Shown piece after piece: positions 25,672 to 33,616 of a stretch of 36,099 nucleotides of DNA. Source of the stretch: Oscillospiraceae bacterium (GTDB lineage: Bacteria; Bacillota; Clostridia; Saccharofermentanales; Saccharofermentanaceae); assembly GCA_902776845.1 (NCBI GenBank), contig CACYRM010000008.1, positions 1-36,099 of the forward strand. The letters run 5' to 3'. The position numbers and the translations under genes are program-made. Below the pieces are notes generated by a model, which searched no databases, had not been told where the DNA came from, and saw only the letters and a list, made by a program, of their open reading frames with translations. How positions within the stretch are numbered: the stretch's first letter is position 1; each line of letters starts with the position of its first letter.

Positions 25672-26643
25672 ATGAAGATTGTCATTCTTGACGGCTCGGC
25701 TGCCAATCCCGGAGATATTTCCTGGGGCGCGCTCGAGAAACTGGGCGAGGTCACGGCCTACGATATCACTTCCAAAGACCAGCTTATTGAGAGAATGCAG
25801 GGTGCCGAATGCGCGATAACCAATAAAACGGCATTTGATGGGGATGTTTTCGACCGGCTCCCCGGTCTCAGATATATAGGTGTCCTTGCCACAGGCTATA
25901 ACGTTATCGATCTGGATGCCGCAAGGGCGCACGGCGTTACTGTTACCAACGTTCCCGAATACGCGACATTTGCCACAGCCCAGCATACGATGGCCCTGCT
26001 TCTGGAGCTTACAAATCTCACCGGACTCCACAGCGCTTCCGTTATGGACGGCGAATGGTGCAGATGCCCCCAGTTCTGCTATTTCAAGGCTCCTCTGACC
26101 GAGCTTTGCGGCAAGACTCTTCACATAATCGGTCTCGGCAAGATAGGAAAAAGAGTCGCGCAGATGGCAGCGGCTTTCGGCATGTCCGTAACCGCGACAC
26201 CTCATGACGCTTCTCTTATAGGCTCCGTTACTGAAGCCGGCACTGTTCAGGTAAAGTGTATACCTTTTGAGGAAGGGGTAAGAAACGCTGATGTCGTATC
26301 ACTTCACTGCCCGCTTACAGATGACACCAGGGAGATCATCAACAAAGACTCCCTTTCCCTGTTCAAACCCGGAACATTCCTTATAAACTGCGCAAGAGGT
26401 CCGGTAATAAACGAAGCGGCCGTAAGGGACGCTTTGGAGAGCGGCCTTCTGGGCGGTTACGGAGCGGATGTGGTATGCACCGAGCCCATGCTCCCCGGTA
26501 ATCCTCTTCTGGGCGCCCCCAACTGCGTTATCACGCCGCACATTGCCTGGACCCCCGTCGAGACAAGGCTCCGCCTGATCGATATGGCCGCCGCAAACCT
26601 TAAAGCCTTCATGGACGACAGCCCTGTCAACACTGTCACATAA
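25672..26643 (+). CDS. D-2-hydroxyacid dehydrogenase (hydroxypyruvate/glycerate type)
   Basis: A 323-residue NAD(P)-dependent 2-hydroxyacid dehydrogenase. The Rossmann motif GLGKIG is at 154-159. The catalytic triad Arg (NCARGP), Glu (CTEPM) and His (TPHIAW) is in place, and the substrate-loop segment GVLATGYNVIDLDAA is typical of glycerate dehydrogenase/hydroxypyruvate reductase. After the second Rossmann strand the sequence is VTATPHDAS rather than the acidic residue usual for NAD-specific enzymes, so NADPH use is possible. CGGAGG lies about 8 nt before the ATG. It is divergent from the CbiG-like gene with an 86-bp spacer containing TAAAAT but no good -35. Confidence 0.9.
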   Translation: MKIVILDGSAANPGDISWGALEKLGEVTAYDITSKDQLIERMQGAECAITNKTAFDGDVFDRLPGLRYIGVLATGYNVIDLDAARAHGVTVTNVPEYATFATAQHTMALLLELTNLTGLHSASVMDGEWCRCPQFCYFKAPLTELCGKTLHIIGLGKIGKRVAQMAAAFGMSVTATPHDASLIGSVTEAGTVQVKCIPFEEGVRNADVVSLHCPLTDDTREIINKDSLSLFKPGTFLINCARGPVINEAAVRDALESGLLGGYGADVVCTEPMLPGNPLLGAPNCVITPHIAWTPVETRLRLIDMAAANLKAFMDDSPVNTVT

Positions 26644-26690
26644 CAAGGCAGAAGGACCGGAATATTCACGGATTTTTCCCTATAACACGC

Positions 26691-26722
26691 CGAGGGCATC
26701 CCGTTAGATCGGAATGCCCTCG
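26691..26722. other. Strong stem-loop after the dehydrogenase gene
   Basis: A 9-bp perfect stem (CGAGGGCAT / ATGCCCTCG), extended by an inner CC/GG pair, lies 45 nt past the dehydrogenase stop. Neither strand has a proper U-tract after it. It sits between convergent genes and may end or protect both messages. Confidence 0.55.
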
Positions 26723-26770
26723 ACATGGAATAAGGGATAGATTAAGAAAATTGTCATAGTAATTTATTCC

Positions 26771-26796
26771 GAACACACATCCGCAAATATGTGTTC
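26771..26796. repeat. Inverted repeat between convergent genes
   Basis: GAACACA and TGTGTTC arms (7 bp) with a 12-nt interior lie about 50 nt upstream of the end of the minus-strand membrane protein gene. No U-tract follows on either strand. Role unknown; it may act as a terminator-like element with the stem at 26691-26722. Confidence 0.35.
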
Positions 26797-26844
26797 ATTC
26801 AAATTTTAACAAGGAGATTGTCATTGGTCAAACTATTTTTCATA

Positions 26845-27480
26845 CTATTTTTTTGATGTTTTCAACTGTATGGCAAATCCCGCCGCGCAAAAGCCCACCA
26901 GCAGCAATAACCTGACCAGAGTATAATCGAACCCTATATCAGAACCTAAGACCCTCTGCTCGATGATCCCCGCATATTCACCCGACAGGAACCCGGACCA
27001 GATGATCGGTGAGAGCACTCCCGACAATACCCTTGCGCCCGCAAAAGCAGTAAACAGGCTTATCGTCCATCTCTGGGCAAAATAGACTATTACACCGATG
27101 AGCGCCCCGGCAATAAGACCCGCGCCAAAAGTAAAGATTATCCTGAGAACACTGTTGGAAACTCTTTCGAACAGGAAACTGAAATCATCATAGAACCAGA
27201 AAGCGCATACTATGGTGGTTATGGCTATCAGGGCTTTCAGATAGAGAGCAAACGCGAAGATCCCCAATCCTAATGTAAAAACGATCAGCACCGCTATCTT
27301 CATTATGGGGTTCCAGGCAACTCCCATGTCCGCCGTAAAATTTATCACGGCCCTTCCGAGCAGAAATCCCGCCACACCGCCGGCTATTCCGAGACTCAGC
27401 CGGAACAGATTATAGCCCTCAAAACACATGAGGACTCCCGCGATGACCGCGATGACTGATATTACAACGTTAATCAGCAT
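26845..27480 (-). CDS. Polytopic membrane protein, DUF4203-like
   Basis: A 211-residue membrane protein with about seven hydrophobic helices and a short basic C-terminus (QLKTSKK). Glycine-rich helix starts such as LSLGIAGGVAGFLLGRAV and FGAGLIAGALIGVIVYF resemble the DUF4203/TMEM198-type membrane domain. That assignment is tentative and no function is implied. It overlaps the end of dusB by 11 nt, with AAGGAG 7 nt before its ATG inside dusB, so the two are translationally coupled. Confidence 0.72.
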   Translation of the reverse strand: MLINVVISVIAVIAGVLMCFEGYNLFRLSLGIAGGVAGFLLGRAVINFTADMGVAWNPIMKIAVLIVFTLGLGIFAFALYLKALIAITTIVCAFWFYDDFSFLFERVSNSVLRIIFTFGAGLIAGALIGVIVYFAQRWTISLFTAFAGARVLSGVLSPIIWSGFLSGEYAGIIEQRVLGSDIGFDYTLVRLLLLVGFCAAGFAIQLKTSKK

Positions 27481-28471
27481 CCAATATCTCCTTTACTTCA
27501 TCAAAGCTTTTGGCATTCACAAGCCTCACCTTGATCTGATTCCCGCCCGGCAGCCCCTTGATATAAAAGGGCATAACGCTTCTGAATTCCCTGACAGCTG
27601 TTTCCTCGGGAAGATATTTAAGTCTCCCCTCCAGTTCACGGATGAGCATTTTCTTCCGTTCTCCGCTGTAAGGACACGCCGGGATCTCCTTTCCGGCAAG
27701 TCCTGCCGTCACCTGCTCAAATATCCACGGGTTTCCTCTCGCCGCCCGGCCTATCATAATGCCGTCACACCCTGTCTGCTCAATGACTTTGCGCGCCGAA
27801 TCGACGTCGCAGATATCACCGTTCGCGAAAAACGGAATGACGTAATCCCTTACAGCCTCACGCATGACCGCTATCGCCCTGACTGAACTTTCGCCCTGAT
27901 ACATCTGGGGCCTTGTTCTTCCGTGGACGCATATCATATCACATCCGGCATCAGCCAGCGCTTTTGCGAAATCAGGCTTTCCGTTATCTCCGGCCTTAAA
28001 TCCGGTCCTGGTCTTCACGGTTACCGGAATCTTCACGCGGAGACCCTCAAGCGTTTTTTTGCATGCTTTGACTATATTTGAGGCTCTGACAGGGTCTTCC
28101 ATCAGCGCGCTGCCGGAACCCGTCTTTACCACCTTCGGGACCGGACATCCCATATTAATATCGATTATCGAGACCTTATTCAGCACAGGTGTTTCCATAA
28201 TCGTCTCTATCGCGGCTTCAAAATCCTCCGGCTCGCTCCCGAAAAGCTGGATCGCGGTTATGCCCTCCTCTTCAGGGGATATCCTCATATAACGGTAACT
28301 CTTATCCACACCGTTAAAACGGATCGATCTTGCGCTTACAAGTTCCGTAGGACTGTAGCACGCGCCCATCCCGTTGCAGATTACCCTGAAAGGAAGGCTG
28401 CTTACCCCCGCCATCGGGCTCAGCGCCACCGGGTTTTTGAGGACTATTTCACCGATTTTGACCGATTTCAT
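27470..28471 (-). CDS. dusB: tRNA-dihydrouridine synthase
   Basis: FMN enzyme reducing uridines in the tRNA D-loop. The 333-residue protein has the N-terminal LSPMAGVSSLPFR segment, the catalytic cysteine in NMGCPVPKVV, the substrate-side CVHGRTRPQMYQG segment and the FMN-phosphate motifs FANGDI and GIMIGRAARGNPW. The start at 28471 (MKSVKIGEIVL) has AGGAG 5 nt upstream. The frame stays open a further 233 codons upstream, but that stretch runs antisense through the next gene and is not coding. DusB is the usual Firmicutes paralogue; paralogue choice is inferred. Confidence 0.93.
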   Translation of the reverse strand: MKSVKIGEIVLKNPVALSPMAGVSSLPFRVICNGMGACYSPTELVSARSIRFNGVDKSYRYMRISPEEEGITAIQLFGSEPEDFEAAIETIMETPVLNKVSIIDINMGCPVPKVVKTGSGSALMEDPVRASNIVKACKKTLEGLRVKIPVTVKTRTGFKAGDNGKPDFAKALADAGCDMICVHGRTRPQMYQGESSVRAIAVMREAVRDYVIPFFANGDICDVDSARKVIEQTGCDGIMIGRAARGNPWIFEQVTAGLAGKEIPACPYSGERKKMLIRELEGRLKYLPEETAVREFRSVMPFYIKGLPGGNQIKVRLVNAKSFDEVKEILDAD

Positions 28472-28514
28472 TGAAACTCCTAAAAAATGATAAATTCCGT
28501 TACATGATTTTATA

Positions 28515-28538
28515 TTATTATCTTGCTTGAAATAATAA
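28515..28538. promoter_or_regulatory. Inverted repeat between dusB and the COG0523 operon, candidate operator
   Basis: TTATTAT and ATAATAA form perfect 7-bp arms 10 nt apart in the 111-bp divergent spacer. The right arm overlaps a TTGAAA (28527-28532) that could be the -35 of the rightward operon, with a poor -10 (CAAAAT) 17 nt on. On the other strand TTGTTA may serve dusB. AT-rich symmetric sites of this kind are typical of Fur-family metalloregulators, but the match to known Fur or Zur boxes is only partial. Confidence 0.5.
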
Positions 28539-28582
28539 CAATTCAGGGACAAAATAGTATCTGTTAAACGAGGTGCATTTTT

Positions 28583-29533
28583 ATGGATGATTGTCTGGTA
28601 TATTTCTTTACCGGTTTTCTGGACAGCGGAAAGACTTCCGTGATCTGTTCCTGGATCGGCGGAGAGAATTTCAAAAACCGCAAAGTAGTCGTTATCAACA
28701 CCGAAGAAGGTGAAGAAGAATACAAAAAAGAGAACTATGAGGGCGCAGATCCCGTAGTTATCAGCTGTGACACCGATGAGGTCACCAAAGAGCTGACTTT
28801 CGATATCGAGGCAAAATACAAGCCGGGCGTCATATTCATCGAGTGGAACGGTTCCGTCTCCCCTGCCGAGTTTTTCGAGAAGGTCGATGTACCCGAACGC
28901 TGGGCGCTCGCAGCTGCTGTAGTTGTTATCGACGCGTCGACATACGGCGAATACTTCAAGAATATGCAGACGTTCTTCGCTGATTATTTCAGATACGGCG
29001 ATACCGTTATATTCAACCGCGTGGATGAGGAGAACGATAATATCCCGAAGCTCAGGGGATCCGTCAAGGCGGTCAACCCCGGAATGAGCATCAATTTCCT
29101 GGGCAAGGACAATAAGATAATCCGTATTGAGGATCATCTTCCCTTTGATCTTAAGCAGAATCCGTGCCACATCGCGGCGGAGGACTTTGGTCTGTTCTAC
29201 ACTGACGCGATGGACAATATGGACCGTTATAACGGCAAGAGGGTCAGCCTTATAGGACAGGCTGTGATCCTTAGGGAGTTCAACGGACGCGCTTTTGTGC
29301 TTCAGAGACAGGCTTACACCTGCTGCGCTGCCGATATCCAGATGATGGGCGTGCTCTGCTTTTACCAGATCAGACCCAATTTCCCTGCCGGCCAGTGGCT
29401 TAAGGTCACGGGAACCGTAAGATATTTTGAAGATGATGACGGACAGGGCGGAAAGATAAATGTTCCCTGTCTTCAGGTTGAGGACTATGCGTTAACAAGC
29501 AAGCCCGATAACGAGGTCATATATTTTAACTAA
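28583..29533 (+). CDS. COG0523-type GTPase domain fused to a YcgQ-like domain
   Basis: A 316-residue protein in two parts. Residues 1-185 resemble a COG0523/CobW GTPase: P-loop GFLDSGKT at 11-18, an IEWNG segment at 86-90 in place of the usual IEPSG, and NRVD at 145-148 in place of NKxD. The CxCC metal-binding motif expected after switch I is absent; only one Cys (C62) remains there. Residues 203-316 resemble the C-terminal domain of YcgQ/TIGR03943 proteins, with VSLIGQAVI, the RQAYTCCAAD segment (Cys247-Cys248) and an OB-like GQWLKVTGTV strand. YcgQ partners occur in zinc-responsive loci, so a metal-related role is inferred. GAGGTG precedes the ATG. It lies 24 nt before the second COG0523 gene. 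Confidence 0.8.
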   Translation: MDDCLVYFFTGFLDSGKTSVICSWIGGENFKNRKVVVINTEEGEEEYKKENYEGADPVVISCDTDEVTKELTFDIEAKYKPGVIFIEWNGSVSPAEFFEKVDVPERWALAAAVVVIDASTYGEYFKNMQTFFADYFRYGDTVIFNRVDEENDNIPKLRGSVKAVNPGMSINFLGKDNKIIRIEDHLPFDLKQNPCHIAAEDFGLFYTDAMDNMDRYNGKRVSLIGQAVILREFNGRAFVLQRQAYTCCAADIQMMGVLCFYQIRPNFPAGQWLKVTGTVRYFEDDDGQGGKINVPCLQVEDYALTSKPDNEVIYFN

Positions 29534-29557
29534 CACATACAGAAAAGAGGCATTTTA

Positions 29558-30769
29558 ATGACAAAAGTTGACATTTTCTCAGGATTTCTGGGAGCAGGAA
29601 AAACAACTTTGATAAAGAAGCTTATCGCTGACGGTTACAACGGAGCAAAGCTTGTCCTTATCGAGAACGAATTCGGTCAGATCGGCATCGACGGCGGATT
29701 CCTCAAAGAATCGGGCATCGAGATCACCGAGATGAATTCCGGATGCATCTGCTGCAGCCTTGTAGGCGACTTCGGAACCGCATTAAAGGATGTCATCGAC
29801 CAATTTGCGCCCGACAGGATCCTGATCGAACCCTCAGGCGTAGGCAAGCTCTCGGATGTTGTCGCTGCAGTCAAGCGCGTTGAAGGCACCGAGATCTGCG
29901 GAACCGTTACGGTCATCGATGCTTCAAAGTGCAGGATTTACCTCAAGAATTTCAAGGAATTCTATGAGAATCAGATCAAATATGCCGGAACGATCATCTT
30001 AAGCCGTACCGGTAATATCTCACAGGAGAAGCTCGATCAGGCTATTGAGCTGATCAGGGAGATCAATGATCACTCTCAGATAATCACCACACCCTGGGAT
30101 GAACTCTCAGGCGTTCAGATACTTAAGGCTATTGAAGAGCCCCTCACAGCAGCCGATATGGCCGCAGCTCTTCTTGAGGCTGAACAGCATGAACTCGAGC
30201 ATTCGCACCATCACCATGAACACGGCGAAGACTGCGACTGCGAGGAATGCAGACACCATCATCACGACCACGATGACGATGACGACGATGATGATGACGA
30301 GCATGAACACCACCATCATCACCACGATCACGATGACGATGATGATGAGCATGAACACCATCATCACCACCACGATCACGATGATGATGACGATGACGAC
30401 GAAGATGAGCATGAACATCACCACGACCACGATCACGATGATGACGACGACGAACATGAACATCATCATGAACATCACCACCATCATCATGCTGACGAGG
30501 TTTTCGATTCCATCGGATTCGAGACTTCAAAGCGTTTCACGAAGGCTGAGATCGAGGATGCGTTAAAAGCACTGGATGACAGTGAGAAGTACGGCATGGT
30601 CCTCCGTTCAAAGGGAATCGTTGCCGGCGAGGACGGAACATGGATCCACTTCGACTTCGTGCCTGAGGAATCCGAAGTAAGAACAGGCGCTTCCGATGTT
30701 ACGGGCAAGATCGTAGTAATCGGTTCAGGCGTTAAGAAAGACGCAGTCAAAGAATTATTCGGGATTTAA
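29558..30769 (+). CDS. COG0523 metallochaperone GTPase with a long His/Asp-rich region
   Basis: A 403-residue CobW/COG0523 protein. Walker A GFLGAGKTT at 9-17, the signature CxCC as CICC at 63-66 and the G3-type EPSG at 91-94 are intact. The G4 position reads SRTG (149-152) rather than NKxD, so guanine recognition may be altered. Residues 211-311 are a metal-binding segment with about 44 His and 34 Asp plus CDCEEC. The C-terminal CobW domain (about 313-403) follows. Family members insert zinc, cobalt or other metals into client proteins, and His-rich insertions bind Zn, Ni or Co. The metal here cannot be told from sequence. AGAGG lies 7 nt before the ATG. trkA starts 4 nt after its stop. Confidence 0.9.
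   Translation: MTKVDIFSGFLGAGKTTLIKKLIADGYNGAKLVLIENEFGQIGIDGGFLKESGIEITEMNSGCICCSLVGDFGTALKDVIDQFAPDRILIEPSGVGKLSDVVAAVKRVEGTEICGTVTVIDASKCRIYLKNFKEFYENQIKYAGTIILSRTGNISQEKLDQAIELIREINDHSQIITTPWDELSGVQILKAIEEPLTAADMAAALLEAEQHELEHSHHHHEHGEDCDCEECRHHHHDHDDDDDDDDDEHEHHHHHHDHDDDDDEHEHHHHHHDHDDDDDDDEDEHEHHHDHDHDDDDDEHEHHHEHHHHHHADEVFDSIGFETSKRFTKAEIEDALKALDDSEKYGMVLRSKGIVAGEDGTWIHFDFVPEESEVRTGASDVTGKIVVIGSGVKKDAVKELFGI
30206..30490 (+). repeat. In-frame His/Asp codon repeat array
   Basis: Imperfect tandem CAC/CAT, GAC/GAT and GAG/GAA codons encode units like EHEHHHHHHDHDDDDD. At least three units begin GAGCATGAACA, the first at 30299. Unit lengths differ by runs of GAY codons, as expected from replication slippage in multiples of three. 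The frame remains open throughout. Confidence 0.9.
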
Positions 30770-30773
30770 GCTT

Positions 30774-32150
30774 ATGGGTAAAAAAGGACTTAAGATCATC
30801 GTAGTAGGTGCCGGCAAAGTCGGCGACACGCTCGTAAACAGACTTGCTGAAGAAGGACATGATCTTGTCATCATCGACAAGAATGTTGACAGACTCACTG
30901 AACTCGCAAACCTTTGCGACTGCATGGGGATCATCGGCAACGGCGCAAGCCACGAGGTTCTTGAGGAGGCAGGCATTGCTTCAGCCGATCTCTTCATCTC
31001 GGTTACGGAATCAGACGAGCTGAACCTTTTGTGCTGCACGATCGCTAAGCAGTTCAACAGAAATCTCGCAACGATCGCGCGTGTAAGAAATCCTGACTAC
31101 GGCAAGGAGATCCCTTACCTGAGATCCAAGCTGAGTCTTGAGATGATCATTAATCCTGAATATGAGGCTGCTGTCGAAGCGGCACGCATCCTCTTCCTCC
31201 CTGCCGCCATATCAATCAACTCCTTCGCGCACGGAAGCGCGGAGCTTGTAAAGATAAAGATCCCTGAAGGCAATGTTCTTGACGGCAAGACGATCGCTTA
31301 TCTCGGAAGCAATTATACCAATGACCTCGTCATCGTCGGCGTTGAGCGCGGCGACGAGGTGACTATACCTAACGGTTCATTTGAACTTTCGGCCGGAGAT
31401 ATCATCTCCTTTGTAGCTACCAGAAAGGTATGTCATTCATTCCTTAAATCAATCGGATTCAAGACAAACTCCGTAAGGAGCACGATAATCATAGGCGGAG
31501 GCAAATCCGCATATTATCTTGCCGACCAGCTGATCAAGACAGGCATCGATGTTAAGCTGATCGAAAAAGACCCCAAGCGCTGCGACGAACTGAGCGACCT
31601 TCTGCCCAAAGCGACCATCATCAACGGCGACGGCATCAATGAAGCTCTCCTTGAGGAGACCGGCATCAGAGACGTCGATTCAGTTGTTGCCCTGACAGGT
31701 ATCGATGAGGAGAACATCATGCTTGCCCTGTTCGCAAGACAGATATCCAAAGGCATCAAGTCAGTAACAAAGATCAACAAGATAAGCTTCACCGATGTTA
31801 TAAACCGTCTGGATCTCGGAAGCGTCATCTACCCCAAGCTGATCACCTCCGAGGCTATCATCACATATGCCCGCGCGAGACAGGCTTCCATCGGAAGCAA
31901 CGTCGAAGTTATGTATCATCTTTTTGATGAGCGTGCCGAGGCTATCGAGTTTAAAGTAAAGGAGCCTTCCGGCGCCACAGGCAAACAGCTCAAGGATATG
32001 AAACTTAAGCCCAATACCCTTGTATCCTTTATCAACCGTTCAGGCAAGATCATTATCCCTACCGGCAGCGATTCGATCGAGGTCGGTGACAGCGTTATGA
32101 TCGTTACCAAGAATAAAGGCTTTACCACTTTGACCGACATAATCAGATGA
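30774..32150 (+). CDS. trkA: Trk potassium uptake regulatory subunit TrkA
   Basis: Cytosolic gating subunit of a Trk/Ktr potassium transporter. The 458 residues contain two RCK modules, each with an NAD-binding Rossmann fold (IIVVGAGKVG at 8-17, and IIIGGGKSAYYLA in the second half) and a C-terminal TrkA-C subdomain. It starts 4 nt after the His-rich GTPase gene with only a weak ribosome binding site, suggesting coupled translation. Its stop overlaps the trkH start (ATGA). Confidence 0.94.
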   Translation: MGKKGLKIIVVGAGKVGDTLVNRLAEEGHDLVIIDKNVDRLTELANLCDCMGIIGNGASHEVLEEAGIASADLFISVTESDELNLLCCTIAKQFNRNLATIARVRNPDYGKEIPYLRSKLSLEMIINPEYEAAVEAARILFLPAAISINSFAHGSAELVKIKIPEGNVLDGKTIAYLGSNYTNDLVIVGVERGDEVTIPNGSFELSAGDIISFVATRKVCHSFLKSIGFKTNSVRSTIIIGGGKSAYYLADQLIKTGIDVKLIEKDPKRCDELSDLLPKATIINGDGINEALLEETGIRDVDSVVALTGIDEENIMLALFARQISKGIKSVTKINKISFTDVINRLDLGSVIYPKLITSEAIITYARARQASIGSNVEVMYHLFDERAEAIEFKVKEPSGATGKQLKDMKLKPNTLVSFINRSGKIIIPTGSDSIEVGDSVMIVTKNKGFTTLTDIIR

Positions 32151-33613
32151 ACATAAGAATGCTTATCTACATCCTGGGCAAGGTCCTTCTGATAGAAGGA
32201 GTCTTAATGATTTTGCCCGTTGTATGCGGTCTCTTCTACGGAGAAAGCCAGTTATTTTATTACATTATCCTGGCTGCCCTATATGTAGGCTTAGGATTTG
32301 CAGTCTCCGCCAAAAAGCCAAAGAACATGACGGTCTTCATCAAAGACGGCTGTGTGGCAACCGCTCTTTCCTGGATCTTATTGAGTGTCTGCGGATGCAT
32401 TCCGTTTGTGCTTACAAAAGAGATCCCTTCATTTACCGACGCGATGTTCGAGACCGCATCAGGATTCTCCACGACAGGTGCCAGCATCCTTACCAACGTG
32501 GAAGCAATGTCACACACTTCTCTCATGTGGCGTTCTCTGACACACTGGATAGGCGGCATGGGAGTGCTTGTGTTCCTTTTGGCCGTGGTTCCCATGGCTG
32601 GCGGATCCAACATGAATCTTATGAGAGCCGAGAGCCCCGGACCTTCAGTCGGAAAGATCGTTCCTAAAGTCAGATCCACGGCAAAGATGCTCTACCTGAT
32701 CTATCTTGCCATGACTGTTGCGGAGATCGTTATCCTGTTCGCCTGCGGCATGCCTCTTTTCGACAGCGTATGTTCAGCATTCGGAACAGCCGGCACGGGC
32801 GGATTCGGTGTAAAGAATGACAGTTTCGCCTCATATGCTCCTCATATTCAGTGGATCGTCGCTGTCTTTATGATAATGTTCGGCGCGAATTTCAATTTCT
32901 ATTATTACCTGACCACAAGACAGGTCTCCAAAGCATTTAAGATGAGCGAGGTGAAAGTCTATCTGATCGTTGTGGCAGTTGTTACGGGAATCATCTGCTT
33001 CTCGGTAAGGAATCTGTACGGAAGCTTCGGTGAAGTTATAAGGCATTCTTTCTTCCAGGTATCGACCATTATTACAACAACCGGATTTGCGACCACCGAT
33101 TTTGACCTGTGGCCTACAGTTGCGAGGTTTCTGCTCCTTGTCCTTATGATCATCGGAGCATGCGCGAGCTCTACTGGCGGCGGTATCAAGATCGCCAGAT
33201 TCCAGATCATGTTCAAGACGATCAAAAGAGAGATCCATACATATATCCATCCCAGGACCGTCAAGAAGATTCATGTTGACGGCAAGACCGTGGACAGTGA
33301 CATCGAGCATTCCGTCGCTCTCTATTTCTTCATATATCTGATTACATTTGCTTTTTCAATGTTCATCGTCGCGTTCGAAGGCCACGATCTTGTCACAGTC
33401 TTCTCATCCGTTGCGGCGACACTCAATAATATCGGTCCGGGTCTTTCAATGGTAGGACCTACGCAGAACTACAGTTTCTTCTCCGCTGTATCCAAGTGGG
33501 TATTTATCTTTGATATGCTGGCAGGAAGACTTGAGCTGATGCCGCTGATCGTGTTCCTTAACCCTTCGACTTATAAAGGAATGATAAAAAAGCCCGCTAA
33601 AACCCGCAGCTGA
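32147..33613 (+). CDS. trkH: Trk-type potassium channel/transport subunit TrkH
   Basis: A 488-residue integral membrane protein. It has the four pore-loop repeats of the TrkH/KtrB family: TASGFSTTGAS, GTAGTGGFG, ITTTGFATTDF and LNNIGPGLSMVG, each with a selectivity-filter glycine. N- and C-terminal helices complete the usual layout. It pairs with the TrkA just upstream for potassium uptake, and the ATGA overlap indicates translational coupling. It converges on the helicase gene with only 3 bp between the two stops and no terminator seen. Confidence 0.94.
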   Translation: MNIRMLIYILGKVLLIEGVLMILPVVCGLFYGESQLFYYIILAALYVGLGFAVSAKKPKNMTVFIKDGCVATALSWILLSVCGCIPFVLTKEIPSFTDAMFETASGFSTTGASILTNVEAMSHTSLMWRSLTHWIGGMGVLVFLLAVVPMAGGSNMNLMRAESPGPSVGKIVPKVRSTAKMLYLIYLAMTVAEIVILFACGMPLFDSVCSAFGTAGTGGFGVKNDSFASYAPHIQWIVAVFMIMFGANFNFYYYLTTRQVSKAFKMSEVKVYLIVVAVVTGIICFSVRNLYGSFGEVIRHSFFQVSTIITTTGFATTDFDLWPTVARFLLLVLMIIGACASSTGGGIKIARFQIMFKTIKREIHTYIHPRTVKKIHVDGKTVDSDIEHSVALYFFIYLITFAFSMFIVAFEGHDLVTVFSSVAATLNNIGPGLSMVGPTQNYSFFSAVSKWVFIFDMLAGRLELMPLIVFLNPSTYKGMIKKPAKTRS

Positions 33614-33616
33614 GGA

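Noticed and set aside
25528..26205. Minus-strand open frame of 225 codons
   Set aside because: It is antisense to the hydroxyacid dehydrogenase, whose product has intact motifs; the antisense frame shows no recognisable protein.
26819..26856. Possible ten-codon peptide from a TTG after AAGGAG on the plus strand
   Set aside because: It overlaps the 3' end of the minus-strand membrane protein gene and is too short and AT-rich to support.
28472..29170. A 233-codon upstream extension of the tRNA-dihydrouridine synthase frame on the minus strand
   Set aside because: It is antisense to the COG0523-fusion gene, has no family resemblance, and the true start at 28471 has a good ribosome binding site and the standard DusB N-terminus.
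30107..30490. Minus-strand open frame rich in Val/Met/Ile opposite the His/Asp repeats
   Set aside because: It arises only because the repeated CAY/GAY codons read as GTG/ATG/ATC on the other strand; there is no start signal.
30206..30490. Possible CRISPR or minisatellite array
   Set aside because: The repeats are codon repeats within an intact reading frame, with no regular spacer and no cas genes.
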